Assembly: GCA_029834535.1 (NCBI GenBank)
Contig: JAQMWT010000102.1
Span: 62,001 to 126,000 of the forward strand
Reading direction: 5' to 3'
DNA length: 64,000 nucleotides
DNA from: Chrysophaeum taylorii
Lineage: Eukaryota > Sar > Pelagophyceae > Pelagomonadales > Pelagomonadaceae
The notes beneath the pieces are model-generated. The model saw only the letters and a list, made by a program, of their open reading frames with translations. It was not told the DNA's origin and did not search any database. A program made the translations under genes and the position numbers. Numbering within the stretch: position 1 is the stretch's first letter; the number at the start of each line of letters is the position of its first letter. Below, one piece after another: positions 1 to 11,985 of the stretch.

Positions 1-296
1 GGCATCCGCCCTCCCGGCGTAGGTTGGCACCTAGTCGCCTCCCGGGCGGGCCGGTTGGCAGCCGGAACGTTCGCAGTGGGACGGGGTATGGCCGGGGGGC
101 GAAGACGGAAGGTTATCGACGAGTTGGTTGTCAGTCACATCGCGGTCTCCTCGTCGCATGGCGACAAGCTTGATGGTCACTCTCCGCCGACCGACCTTTC
201 GGCGCTCCTCGTCTACAGGCCCGTGATTCCGGACTGGCTCCTGTCGGTCCGGCCTGGCTCCCATGCTCGGGAGAGGTCTGAAGTTAGTTAGTTAGT
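1..296 (+). repeat. SINE-like element, copy A (cut by window edge or full)
   Basis: About 300 bp beginning GGCATCCGCCCTCCCGG and ending in a (TTAG)n tail. A nearly identical copy lies at 49152-49452, a diverged reversed copy at 1798-2024, and a 5'-truncated copy at 5686-5901. It has no long ORF of its own. Its last ~75 bp resemble the 3' end of the LINE fragment at 10438-10800, the pattern expected of a non-autonomous element mobilised by a LINE. About 47 bases in, GGTTGGCAGCC sits roughly where a tRNA-type B box would be, but the match is weak, so a tRNA origin is only a possibility. Confidence 0.75.
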
Positions 297-849
297 TATC
301 GTGGATGTGGATGTGAATGTCGTTTCCTATGGATGACGCAATCTGCGCAGAACTTCCGATAGGAAATGTGTGAATCTGCGCAGAACTTCCAATAGGGAAT
401 GTTCGATGCATAATGTCCAGGATGCGCGATTACTTGAATGGCCTTGATTGATTGAGTGTCGAAGCAATGATGCGTTTTATGAAAGCGCGCTGCTCTTTCT
501 CGTGCAATGCGAAATGCGAGAGTACCACGAGCGTGTACCATGCGGTCAAACATGGCATGCTTCTCATGTTGCTGACGAGGAGTGACCAGAGGAATCTGCT
601 TAGATCCAGAAGAATTCTTGGGTGGATCGACATTATGGTCCAATTTAGGGATGTCGGGAGTAGAGTATAAGCAAAAGCATCGAGATCGGAATTATCTTAC
701 TCGGCACAATGGTAGATGGGTGAGGTGAGACTAAAAGAGGTTAGAAGAAGCACGACTCACATCATAAAAGGATTTTGTTGTTTGTCAGATACTTGAGAAT
801 CTGTAGTAAAGAAAGAGGACCTGCCAGTTCTGGTTAGATGTGCTCGACT
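297..849. other. No gene seen
   Basis: AT-richer DNA without a convincing coding stretch. A short direct repeat around TCTGCGCAGAACTTCC occurs twice, near 333-350 and 372-390. I see nothing else. Confidence 0.5.
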
Positions 850-1765
850 GCGATCAAAAACGAAGAAGACAACGCTAGTTTTCGGCATGGCGAAACCGCG
901 CTTCGGTCCCGACATCGTCACGTGTACCGACGCCACGCACATTCCTCGACTCGTTGCGTCCGGCAGGCTCAAGGTCACTGCTGATGTTATTATGCTGTCC
1001 ACGGAAGGTACATCTGAGTCCTAGCTCAAGGCTTTCAACCAATACCCAGACACCCCGACGGCCTGGATGTTCCGATCCGATCTGCGTTTCCGCATCGCTC
1101 TCGCACTCCACTCCAGCCTTATTCTTGAGGAGATGACCCCACCCTCCACGACGAACAATGAGCACCACCAACATGTGCTCGAACAAGCCCGCAAATTCGG
1201 CTTCTAATCTTCGGCTACCATATGTGATGCCACCCCCGTCGGCGCACCACTCTCGAAAATTCGATGGTTTGCCATCCACAGCACGACCCGAATCCCACCC
1301 CTGGACATTCCTCGCACGTCAGGAATATCCTCCACTGTCAACCCAATCCAACACTTCTCCACTTATCCTCGCGGACAACGTTGTCCCCGCAGAGTTCGTA
1401 ATCCCACGCAAGGGCTTTTACCTCTTCAATGCCGCTTGCCGTGGATATCAACTCTGTCCCCTTAGCGCCATGCCTTCTTCACAGCCCAGCGCACACATCG
1501 ATACCCTGCCGACGCTGTGGTGTCCCTCCACACGCCAGCCACTTGGTTTCGCGTCTTGTACATCTGCTGCAATGCCACACGCCCAACGCCTATGACGGGG
1601 GGTGTGAGAAAAAGCAACACGAAATGTCCGACTCCTACAATGTTATCACTATCGGACTGAACAAAGATCTGTGCTCATTACCTGCCATCATGCAATCATA
1701 TGTCAGAGAAGTATTATTGGATGCTGGAATCTAACTGTAAGCCAGCCCGGTGCATGGGGCGTAGG

Positions 1766-1795
1766 CTAATCCCAGCGCCGTGGCGCTGAGATTAG
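1766..1795. other. 14-bp inverted repeat (hairpin)
   Basis: CTAATCCCAGCGCC and GGCGCTGAGATTAG are inverted repeats separated by GT, with one mismatch in 14 positions. It lies at the 3' boundary of the reversed SINE-like copy (1798-2024), where other copies carry the TTAG tail. It may mark an insertion or recombination junction. Its function is unknown. Confidence 0.6.
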
Positions 1796-1797
1796 AG

Positions 1798-2024
1798 TCA
1801 CCAAGAGTGTAGACAAGGGGCGACGAAAGACGAGCGGCGGAGAGTGATCATCAGGCTTGTCGCCATGCGACGCGGAGAACGCGATGTGACCGACGACCAA
1901 ATCGTCGCTAACTTTTCCGTCTGAGCCCCCCGGCCATACCCCGTCCCACTGCGAACGTTCCGGCTACCAACCGGCCCGCCCGGGAGGCGAACAGGTGCCA
2001 ACCTACGCCGGGAGGGCGGATGCC
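1798..2024 (-). repeat. SINE-like element, copy B (reversed, diverged)
   Basis: Read on the minus strand, this matches copy A from its 5' start (GGCATCCGCCCTCCC at 2024 downward) to about base 225, with scattered substitutions. It lacks the shared LINE-like tail and the TTAG repeats, and ends next to the hairpin at 1766-1795. It sits inside the retroelement remnant, so it either inserted there or was brought in with it. Confidence 0.7.
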
Positions 2025-2158
2025 GGAATCAACACTGGTTTATTCGTTTTACCTGCGTCGTTTGGTCAACTCGAGTTAACCACTTCAGAGAACAGCCATC
2101 TCGAGCCTCAAGTGGCTGTTACCCTCGGCTTCTTCACTGGCGGTCTGCTGACCATTAA

Positions 2159-2240
2159 GCCACCAAGGAACCCCGCTGGTGAAACCTTCAAGCACCCACA
2201 CGCACCCTTCCCCTCTTAGCAGTCGACCTTTCAAAAACCC
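2159..2240 (-). repeat. GGTCGACTGCTAAG repeat, short copy
   Basis: Reverse complement of the head of the interspersed repeat that recurs through the window (best copies at 10799-10947 and 28370-28735): AAGGTCGACTGCTAAGAGGGG followed by a G/T-rich stretch. Only ~80 bp are present. Confidence 0.6.
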
Positions 2241-5200
2241 CGCTGGTCAACATACGCGAAGCGGCTACAGCAAACTAATCACGTTACGGGGAGACGAAGT
2301 GTAACGAGTAGATAAACATCGGGGATACATCATTTTTGCGTGTAGGCCAAAACTGCCTAAGATGGCTGACCTCTCCTCAGATGTGAGTTTGAGAGTAGCT
2401 GAGCTGGTCAACTCGCGGAATCCTGATGCATTCTCGCTCGACCACCAGAAGAGGACCATAACAGTGAAAGACCAACGAAACACATTGTATTCTCAGATAA
2501 GAATGTCATTAGCTCATCGTGACGGTCATTACGAGTTACCTGCGAAAAAGACTACCCTAGGTCTTCGCATCTATTTACCATCAGGACCTTCGCGAACGCT
2601 CACATTAGACGCCAACCTACTCATACGCATGAGTTCTACAATTGTAGGCAATATAGATACATCACACCGGAAGAATCTGCACGGACCTGCGCTGCAGCAG
2701 ACTCGGTACTGCATGAGCGATGGTAAAACATGACACCCGATCAAGTGTTCAAAGAACAAGCCTCGATGATCGCTCCATCGCAACTCCCGGCGCTTTACTT
2801 GTCGCTCCACCACATCACAGCTAAACACGCCGTGTCGTGTGATATCACAGACTTTGTGACGGCACAACAAGAGAGCCTAAGCTCCGAAGTCAAGGACTTG
2901 GACAAGCTACTCAACAGTGCAGACATAATATAAGCCTGTGCAGACAAAATCATGGAAGTTATCGCGGACTCGTGCACCCACTCTGCCTTAGCCGCCATTG
3001 TCAAGCACTTCAGGAAAGACCACCCAAGCCGATGTCCAGCTACAAGATCAAGACAGTCTGATTCGCCCCAGATGCGGCCAAGACAAAATCGGCAGACTCG
3101 GTTCCAGCCTCCGACTGGCCTCCTGGGCTGTCACCAACCCGCGCAGAGTTCCCCGCCGAGCTTTTCAAGGTCTGCTGGTACCGCTCCATGTTTTATTTGC
3201 ACACACCAGATTCCATGGAGCGCAACATTCGGGCCAACCCCAATATCTGCGACTTACAGCCCGGAGACTCCCGATATCGGCGATTCCTAGTTCCTGACGA
3301 CAAAGTGGCGAATATCTCGACAGCCTGTCGTGGTCCAACAGCATCGAGACTGACACGCCAAACGAGCATAGCTTCGCCTTTGGACGAGTCCTAGCCATTG
3401 ATGTCGCAGAATCCACGTTGCCGTCAGTCTACCGACATTACTCCGACCTGTATGTTGTGGTGTGTGATAAATGCGACTTAGCATCGTTTACACTGCCAAC
3501 CGACTTGACGCGACAACTGCTCTCGCCGCTATAATCTTCTAACAGTTAGGTAGGACGTACGAGTAGTGCCCACCGACGCTGCCAAACAGTATCAGGCTCA
3601 CGAGCTAGATTACCGAAAGACAGAACTTTCATTGCAAATAGAGATTCTTGGTAGATACCAACTTCACTATGGCAGCCCCGCTGAGCATTTTATTTGCCGC
3701 CTGACCAAACGAGCGACCATGGCGCAGGATGGCCTGCGAGGCAAAACGGTTAAAGGGCACCAAGTCGACCCTTCTACGTGCTGGGTGTTCTCTAGCCTGT
3801 TTTATAGCAAAGTGCACAATAACACAGGATCACGGCTCCTTTCGCGTCGTGAACATATCGATCGCACGCACCACCAAGTGCGGTCTCGTCAAGAGGAGAT
3901 GAGCCCACAACCACACCCTCTCGAAACCTGGGTACTGGTAAACCAGCCAAACCGCAACAAGCGTGAACCCAAAACGGTACGAGGAACATACCTCGGCTAT
4001 TTGCACATTCGAGCGAACGATGGATGATTCGTTGTTTCCTGTATTTTCAACATTTTAGAGTGGTTAAAGCCACTCGCATTGTTGGCTGAGATGACGCCTC
4101 CCAAGGAATTCTTTCACGACCATGCTCGTTTCGCAAATCTTATTTATAGCACTTTGGACTACACAGTCGACGTTTGCAATTGCTTTCAAAGTTGCTTGTG
4201 CGGCGACTACCAATCTCGCGAACGTTGGATACTTGTCGCACGCAAGTTCAGAACTGGTAGTATTGACTTGCTATATCTTGGCCCAATAAGCGCGTACCCG
4301 CGTTTATTGATATTGCTGAAAATGTGAACACCATCAGTCGTACTTATGGGTCGATAAAGAATGGGCGTCTGTATTTCCCGACGTAGCTTATGTTTCTTGA
4401 GCCAAAACGAATTGTGAGTTCAGTTGCACTGGCTCAACTCGTTTGTCTGTGTATGAGTTGCAAACACTCACCTTGTTGTTTACGCGTTTACGCTCCAAAG
4501 AGTCTATCGAACACCCAACTCAAGACAGCCTATCTCTCATCTCTTATTTTCAACTTGGGTTTAAGCGTAAATCCAATATGCCTTTAATTGCATGACATCT
4601 CCTTTGGAAGTCAAAGCATTTGCACTACTTAACAATATTTTCGGTCGCTAGCTACCAAACAAAACCAATAAACCCATGCCATTTTGCATCACCGTTTTCG
4701 AAACTGACCAACCCTCTCCCAGGTTACTACTCAACAAATCCTCAACCACTCCTGTATATTTTCTTACCGGAGGAAGACATGTTGGAGGAGACATCAAGGT
4801 TGACAATACCACCACCACGTATGGCGGCACAGAAAAACCACTCCCGACCCCCCGGGTGACAAAGGGGGTACTCACCGACTCGTCCTAGACCTCACTGAAC
4901 GAGGAAAACACGGACTCGGGGTCGGATATGCTCGCCACACACCTTGCTCACGCTCACCTAGCCTCTCAACAAGATAGAGAGATGGTATATGATAGCAAGA
5001 ATGCTACAAGAATACTGCAAGAATGCTTCTCACAAGAGAGAGGTATGATGTCACTAGGAACTTAATCTAAACATCATGTTGTCATCATCGCTCTGGGAGA
5101 GACGTACAAACTTCAGTCTCACGAACCTAGCATTGAAAATATTGCGTTTCTCGAATCCGCTACAGGTTTCTTATGGGTATGTCAAGCCTATTACCATATT

Positions 5201-5676
5201 TCGGAAACTAACACCCAACGCTTGATGAGCAAGCTGGTCTCAAAAAGGAATAGTGTGCTTAACGATTCTTTGATCCATGATGTCCGTACTTACATTTATT
5301 GATAAGACTTTTGCGCGTGAGGATTATCACCTTTCTCAAAGTAAATACGTTGGATATCTGTCTTCTTGTGACAAAGGTATATGGGATCTAAGGTGCACTC
5401 TGCTTATGCTCCTATGCCCACTATTCGGGGCTCGTGCAACATGCTCACCCTGGATCCACGCACCAATCGCCTTCGGCATTTATACTCATTAACAGATATT
5501 TCGCGCCGATGACTACGCCGCGTACCAAGCTAGCTTTCTTTTGTCACTACCGTCTGATTTATGTTGTGACATGGTTGCTAACTCTATACCTGTTGGTACT
5601 TAATATTTCTTGTACACTCATCTGTGTCAAGTCGTTTATGACCGTCGAAGGGGGTGATGGCTATTTTTCACATACC

Positions 5677-5910
5677 AGAACAATTTTGGACGGGGTATGG
5701 CCGGGGGGCGAAGACGGAAGGTTATCGACGAGTTGGTTGTCAGTCACATCGCGGTCTCCTCGTCGCATGGCGACAAGCTTGATGGTCACTCTCCGCCGAC
5801 CGACTTTCGGCGCTCCTCGTCTACAGGCCCGTGATTCCGGACTGGCTCCTGTCCGTCCGGCCTGGCTCCCGTGCTCGGGAGAGGTCTGAAGTTAGTTAGT
5901 TAGAACAATT
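5677..5910 (+). repeat. SINE-like element, copy C, with target-site duplication
   Basis: A 5'-truncated copy (element from ~5686 to 5901) ending in (TTAG)3. It is flanked by the direct repeat AGAACAATT (5677-5685 and 5902-5910). A 5' truncation, a simple 3' tail and a target-site duplication are hallmarks of target-primed reverse transcription. Removing the copy makes the flanking sequence continuous, so this insertion postdates the surrounding DNA. Confidence 0.85.
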
Positions 5911-8900
5911 CGAAAATTGGCGGAGAAGGTCTGGTTGTTGCGGAAGAGGAGAGAGTCTTCGGTGGAGAGACCGGTGAAAATCAGCACAAGGGTACGGGCC
6001 CGAGGTGTGCCGTGTATATCGCCAGAGGCTGACATTGATTGCATCATGTGAGGCGAGTTATCCGACTGTTGGTTGAACAGTGAGGATGGGAGGCCAGAGC
6101 GCGCGAGTTTGCGTATTTGGGAGTCGACTGCCTGGATGTGACCGAGATCACGGGACAACGAGAAGGTGTCGTGTGTGATCAAGGAACGCAGCTTCGTGAA
6201 GTCGTGAGTGTTACTCAGGGGCAGCAGGATAAACCCAGTTGGTGATTTATCACATGTGAAGACTGCTGCTGAAGCGTCAACTTGCCGATAGTCCAGGGGC
6301 AGAGCAGTAAGTGCTGGTGACTTGTGAGTGCCGTAAGGGACGTACGGAAAAAGTGCGTCGAAAACGAGCATATTGAAGACGTGGCCAATCGTGGATAACA
6401 GGAGGAACATGTCCTCGCGGAAGTTATCTAGTACAAGTAGAAGCGCGGGCGCGAGATACACAAGTCCCGTGTCGGGGTTGCGGGCGTCTGCAACCACAAA
6501 CACCCTTCACCCTGACACACGCCTCTCCCCAATTCCCTTCCACATTTGGTGTCGGCTATGACAATATTGTTTTCGACGTCAACATGGATGGTATTCTCCT
6601 CTTGTAACCTGCCTCGACAACTGAATACGGGAGGTGACGGGAGCGCGTCGTTGGCACTCAGCCTGCTTGGCTTGACGCCGCGCGGCTGCGTCCTGAGGAA
6701 TGTACTTCAATAATTACTCGAGAGCGCTTCAGGGTCGCCGCAGTCGTGTCGGCGCCGGCGGCGTTCGCGCGCTGAGCATTCTTCCGATACTTGCCACCGG
6801 TGCTTAATGTCCAGCTCGTTGTCTGAGAGGCCAGCAAGACCACAACGCTCTCCTTTGTGGACTTTAACCTCGGCACAACGGCGATGAAACTTCTCGTCCA
6901 CGACATCGCGCGTCGTAAGGGCTTCCTGAGTTAACGTTACTCCATCTGTCGCGATGCATCGCTCGGTATCCATGCACGATCTCCAGCGAGTGTTTTTTCG
7001 AAGTTTTTCATTTCTCGCGCTTCAAGACAGTTGCGCTCAAAGCCAGGTTACTGCCCATGACGAGCTCGCACTGCTACGATCCTCCCAAAGACAAAGAAAC
7101 CAGCCAACCACCGCAGACATGCTCGTGGCGTCCAACGACTCCTGGCTACACTCGTAAGGTCCCGCCTCCAGATTGCGAGCGACGTACGTATACTTATTGC
7201 CGCGGCTCCTTATAAGTCATGTGACAGATAGTCCGCGCTACATCTCGCGACCCATGCGACTAGGCCGACAAGGGTATCAGGGAACCCTTCTCCGAGCTCG
7301 AGTGCACCAAGCGAGCCTCGCCACCGTCCACCGCAACATCCTAGCTTGCTTGACTGCCTTCGGGCACTAAAACCTGACCATGTGTCGCTTCTCCACCGCG
7401 CAAATTAAAAAGTTTGGAGCGCGCGTACGACGACTTCGTTGCGAAAAATCCCGCTCAGATACGGTACGTAACGCATGTTGTCGCATTGGCCAGAGAACCT
7501 ATCGTTAACGCCTGTAATGGCAAATACCATGAGCACCTTGATACCCTCGAACGTGACCTGACTGTGTTCAGTCAAGGCCGTCGCCGTTGGAACTGGTGTC
7601 GATGGAATAGGGAACATCCGTGTCTGAGTGTACAAAGCCGATCCATGATTCTCGTCGATAATACAAGCATTGCATTGTTGGTATGTACTATGCGCACCCC
7701 CGGCCTCGCGTGGACAATATTATGGACGGGTGTTCATACATTATGTGGCGACCTATGTCGAGCCGCTATGACCCCATGTAATGGTGCCACGGGGAATGCC
7801 CGGTTGTGCTTTTTTTTTGTGCCCCTCAGCGTGCTATCCATATTATGAGCTCCCATCCTTATTAGTCACAGAACTATTCACAGTCTCATTGAAAACTATA
7901 GTTCTTGCTAATCGTCATCTGGGTACAGCCGCCGGTACCTTGGTTGCGTCGGTCGAGTTCGTGTTGTTAGCGTCACAATTTTTGCTCCTCGACTCGCTGT
8001 TGCACTCGATTTTTTCACGTCGTGATCCTCCGAACAATATTGACTGACGCGGGGGGATTCACCACGGCCGTCTACACCAACAGCAACCGGAGGTGGTTCG
8101 GGGAGCAAGCCATCAAACACGCCTCGCTTAGCGACATCGCCATAGAGAACACCACCCTGAATTTGAACACAACCTTCGGCTTGGTCATCATCGTAATCTG
8201 TTTAAAACGAATCTGCCCTGTTCCTTCGTTTGGACTTGTGCGACTGCCTTTGCTCATCGTCATGAGGGGCAGCTCTGACGGGTCGAAAGAATCGAAGCTT
8301 GCGCGATCGGAGGATTGTTGTTTTATAAGCTTGGCTTTGAGTCGCTCGAGGCGGTAGCGTAGTCTTCTTGGTCGCGCGGAACTCATCACTTCCGAAAGCC
8401 AGTGAGTGAGAGAGCTTTTGATGGCGACGAGGAGCTTGGAGGCAACCACGACCGTGGTTAGGCCGATGCGGTATTCTACGGGTGTAATTTGGACATCATA
8501 GTCGTCCGCTCCACTTGCTGGCATGCGGTCATCGTGGGTGGCCAGACCGTCGAAACAGGACTCGGTGGTGGAGTGCGTAAACTGTTTGACAACACTCTTG
8601 GCCTTTTGGTTGACCCCGTGGAAGTACACACAAGTTTTTTTTGTTGCCAAGCATGACGATGAGCACGTTGATGGCCAGCAAGAGACCGATGATCCGAAAG
8701 ACCGCGTCGTGGAGAAAGTAGAGAACCCACCAGCGCAGAACAAGGCTCTTGTCGAGCGCCCGATGGATTCCTGTCGCGACTGCCGGTGTCGACAGCCTTA
8801 CAGCCTCGGTTACGAAAGGAGTCACGCGGATGTCGCGGTTGAGGATGGCCGGTTGCAACCAGAGTCCCCGGCGAAGATGGTCGAGGTACACCTCCCAGGG

Positions 8901-10230
8901 CATGTGGGCGTGTAATCAACTTATTCCAAAAAGAGCAGAGTCGCAGTGTGCGCCCTAAACACCACGAGCCAATGAGCGGTTTTTCGTCTGTAGACGCCAG
9001 CACATCACAGCCCCACCGAACGTACCTCAGGCCGTACTTGGCCCAGTCGACGCCAACCTGGGCGTACCGCAATCCTAGGCGCAACGAAATGAGCTCACTG
9101 CGCATCGTGCACTGTTGCAACCAAGGAAACAAGAACATCGCATTGTCTGTCAATGAGCACGTCGGCAAGGTCTGGCGTGTCGTACAGTCCGCTATTGCTC
9201 GTCCCGTAGAGGCTCATGATGCACTGCGCGACACGTGCGAAATCTTCGGCGATCACCTCCGGATGGTGCAAGAATTGAACGTAGTCAGTTCCCGATGCCA
9301 AGCCCATTGTGCCCGCGACAATGTTCGAAGAGTGTTCAGTTTCCACGAGCGAGCGCGAGATCAGCGAGAGATCCGTCGAAACAGTGGTGGCCTGCGTGAT
9401 CCAGTCCCCGATTGTCAAATTGTGGAGCTCGTCCAGGGCGCGGCAGACGTCGACCCGCAGGTCGCAAATTTGCCGACACTGCCGATGCATTTGTAAGGTC
9501 TCGTCACCGCTCGTCCAGAATTGATGATTGCGGCTACAATTGAGTCCCACGATGCTTTCGGCGAGCAAGTTGTCCGTCGCGTTCCATGATGCGCCAGCCA
9601 CTGTCCGTAGCGCCGCGACGTAGTCGACCGTGCACTCACTAGTAATCGCATTGTCTCTCGGGCCGTTCGCAGAGTGCATCGAACCTTGGCGACGTGTGCG
9701 ACGCTGGGAGAGTGATTTATTTTTACCGACGACTTGTATGCTACCAGCTCCATCTACTCGTCAACATAACGTCGCGTGAGCTGCAGCCACCGGCTTGACT
9801 AAGTCCACGAGCTTGCTGACCGCTTCTGCCGAGTGCCTGGCCTGCCGGACGAGCGCGGGAGTCCGCATCACGCTGGCGAGGTCTAGTGCCGTGGCCCCCA
9901 GCAGTAGCGCCACTACTGTGACCACTACAAACAGACGAGACCAGTAAAAGCCGCCTGTGTTGGCAAAAGACGTGGCCATGTGGTGCCATCCACATCTGTA
10001 CCGTGGATCAGTGACGCGAGCATGTTGCGACATCCGCAACATCTATACAGTAACGAAATCGTCTTTTGCCGGAGACCTCGTCCTCCTCCGAAGACGAATC
10101 GCTCGGCAGCTGCACTTGTTGACGTGACTGGCGGCGTATCATAGAGTGGATACCGAATGATACCGAATCATGAGTACATATCCGTCTCGAAGTTGGGAGC
10201 AAGAGGTGGATCGAGTGTAAGCAGGAGCAA
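5911..10230 (-). pseudogene. Unidentified membrane-protein-like coding remnants
   Basis: Several minus-strand stretches have protein-like composition in different frames. At ~9.76-10.04 kb there is a hydrophobic segment (FVVVTVVALLLGATALDL) with a following helix. At 9095-9679 there is a 194-residue cysteine-containing stretch with N-glycosylation-type sites. At ~8.5-8.9 kb a strong transmembrane segment (IIGLLLAINVLIVML) is followed by a charged tail. Further stretches lie at 7405-7635, 6707-6973 and 5892-6503. Together they suggest one or two decayed multi-domain membrane proteins. I recognise no family. Because I cannot exclude that it belonged to a virus-like element, I treat it as a fossil: broken, with several interruptions. 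A host gene with introns is the alternative. Confidence 0.3.
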
Positions 10231-10437
10231 GCGGGCGAAGAGCAGCAGCACGGGAGGGTGACGGAATCTTACCAATCAGTTGATCTTGGTTAGATGTGGC
10301 GGTGATCATACTGCTTTAAAATCCAATATACTTCCGAGTAGTTAGGTCGTCAGATAGTGAGGCTTTTTTGAGTCGACCTCGGCACAAACACTCACAGCAC
10401 ACCCTTTGGGGTTTCCTTACTACTAATCGGCAAATAA

Positions 10438-10800
10438 CTAACTAACTAACTTCGGACCTCTCCCGGGCATGGGAGCCAGGCTGGGCCGGCAGTAGCCGGT
10501 CCAGGATCACAGAGCAAAAATCACACAGTTGGGGTAGGCGAGGGATGAAAGTGCATGGATGGCGGACCGCCACTGCGCGCGGTCTTGTGCGAGGTCGTGC
10601 CACGAGTTGAAGGGGATGTCGCATTTCCGGAGTGCCTTGGCGAGCGACCTCCCGTATGTCATCTGCGGAGCCCCCGGTGGGCGCTTGGAGCGGACTCAAG
10701 ACGAGAGCATCTTGCGAGGGAGTCGGGAGAAGGGCATGCGGGCGACGTGACCGGCCCAGCGGAGCTGGCGGCGCGGCAAATGTTTGTCTGTTTGTCTTCA
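10438..10800 (-). mobile_element. LINE (non-LTR retrotransposon) 3' end
   Basis: Read from 10800 downward, the translation contains LRWAGHVARMP, RLPRKML, YGRSLAKALRK and LAQDRAQWR. This order (R-W-x-GH-x-x-RMP, then RLP, then a conserved W/DR-x-x-W) is characteristic of the C-terminus of non-LTR retrotransposon ORF2 proteins, after the reverse transcriptase. Two in-frame stop codons are visible (after RKMLSS and after VIFAL), so this copy is dead. The 3' end finishes with (TTAG)n. Only ~360 bp remain, a typical 5' truncation. The terminal ~75 bp are shared with the SINE-like element. Confidence 0.8.
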
Positions 10801-10960
10801 AAGGTCGACTGCTAAGAGGTGTGTGTGTGTGTGTGGTGCATGAAGGATGTGGGTGGTTTTGTGGGGTAGGAGGGATGTGCCTGACGGGCGGGGATAAGTA
10901 TGCGGGACCTAGTCGGGGTCATCGCCGAGTCTGTTGGTCTATAAAGGTCGACTGCTAAGA
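10799..10960 (+). repeat. GGTCGACTGCTAAG repeat, one full unit plus the head of a second
   Basis: One ~140-bp unit: AAGGTCGACTGCTAAG head, (TG)n-rich stretch, GCATGAAGGATGTGGGTGG, GGATGTGCCTGACGGGCGG, then CGGGACCTAGTCGGGGTCAT and CGCCGAG. A second head (AAGGTCGACTGCTAAG) follows at ~10946. Units run head-to-tail, as at 28370-28735 and 22590-22965. No ORF or terminal inverted repeats were seen. Confidence 0.75.
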
Positions 10961-11027
10961 CTCTTCTTCTAGTAAGAGGGGGGTCCCCGATTCAGGGTAA
11001 GGATCAGGTGGGCGCGCGATCCAGACA

Positions 11028-11620
11028 GTGATCCTTCAAGCCGTCTACGGCGACCTCGCAGACTGTTTCCACGACCCGCGGCGGCTCTTTCAGCGCGCCA
11101 TTCTCACGCCCCGTCGAAACGATGTTGTCGATGCTGAGAACGCGCGCATGACTGCGGCCTTTTTTCCCGGAGACGAGGCGTCGGAGTTCTTTTCGGCCGA
11201 CTAGGTTGGGTCGGAAGACGACGCCTCGCTCTTTACAGTCGAGTTTTCAACTCCCTGACAACCAACGGCATGCTGACTTTGATCTCGAGCTTAAAGTCTT
11301 CGCAACCTCGACCCGTCGTACGGCCACTGCAACGGCACCGGATACATCATCGATCGCGTCATGTCACCGAGGCTCCTCCAACCAGTATCCCTTAAGCCCC
11401 ACCGACGCCAAACGATCAACAAGAGCCAGAGGCAGACGCCCCGCAAGGTCGGCGTCCTCTTGCCCAAGCCCGTCTTCTGCCACGTTCAGCTCTACGTGGC
11501 TCTCTGTCGATCGGCAACCCCGAGGATATCCTCTTCTGGGTCGACGACTCCACCCTACCCCACACGTGCTGCGCAATACCGATAAGCCCCCTGCCGGCGT
11601 CTACATGTGCATTGTAGGTG
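11028..11620 (+). mobile_element. Helitron-type PIF1-like helicase C-terminal fragment 1
   Basis: Translated pieces read AVYGDLADCFHDPRR, AILTPRRNDVVDAEN, then [19 protein letters not shown] and VFCHVQLYVALCRSATPRD, ending GVYMCIV. These match the C-terminal helicase block of PIF1-like/Helitron helicases (INKSQGQTL...VGVYLP.PVF.HGQLYVALSR...). The reading frame shifts several times and there are stops, so it is a remnant. Related fragments lie at 61115-61705 and 62300-62765. A host or giant-virus PIF1 origin is less likely because the copies are multiple and truncated. Confidence 0.75.
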
Positions 11621-11985
11621 AACTTACTGGGCCAGGTGAACTTACTGGGCCGGTGAACTTACTGGAACGAGGTGAACTTACTGGGGTTAGACTCTTAGAG
11701 ATTGGGACAGTGTGAAATTAGTGACCATGTGAACTTACTGGGACCAAGTGAGGTTACTGGGGTTTTTAGAGTAAACTCAAAGGTTAATCAAAGCAGCTTA
11801 GATTGGCGGGGGTGAGAGGGACGAGCTCGAAGGAGAGTGGGGCGAGGGTATGTGAGCACGAGTGGGTTTACGACGAACTTACTGGGGTTAGAGATTAGGA
11901 CTAGGTGAACTTACTGACCAGGTGAACTTACTTTGGGTCAGGTGAACTTACTGGGGTTAGAGATTGGGACTAGGTGAACTTACTG
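11617..11985 (+). repeat. GTGAACTTACTGG tandem array
   Basis: Ten or more units of (A)GGTGAACTTACTGG, several followed by GGTTAGAGATTGGGACTAG, begin at about 11617, 11635, 11652, 11671, 11728, 11747, 11873, 11903, 11921, 11941 and 11971. Spacing is irregular (17-30 bp, with one gap of ~110 bp). All are in the same orientation. The array starts exactly where the helicase fragment ends. Confidence 0.8.

Larger units (their letters stand above)
850..5676 (+). mobile_element. Broken LTR-type retroelement remnant, possibly Copia-like (fossil)
   Basis: Several plus-strand stretches read like parts of one retroelement polyprotein. At ~0.87-1.2 kb there is an unidentified gag-like stretch. At ~2.73-3.1 kb a leucine/histidine stretch (ALYLSLHHITAKH) is followed by an acidic helix and a Cys/His pair, as in the zinc-binding region ahead of integrases. 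At ~3.38-3.5 kb there is an aspartate in a context like an integrase core (LAIDVAE then YVVVCDK). At ~3.9-4.0 kb KTVRGTYLGYL resembles the integrase C-terminal region of Copia elements. No terminal repeats were found. It is heavily broken, with many interruptions, and is split by a SINE-like insertion. The family assignment is tentative; the retroelement nature is inferred from motif order only. Confidence 0.35.
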
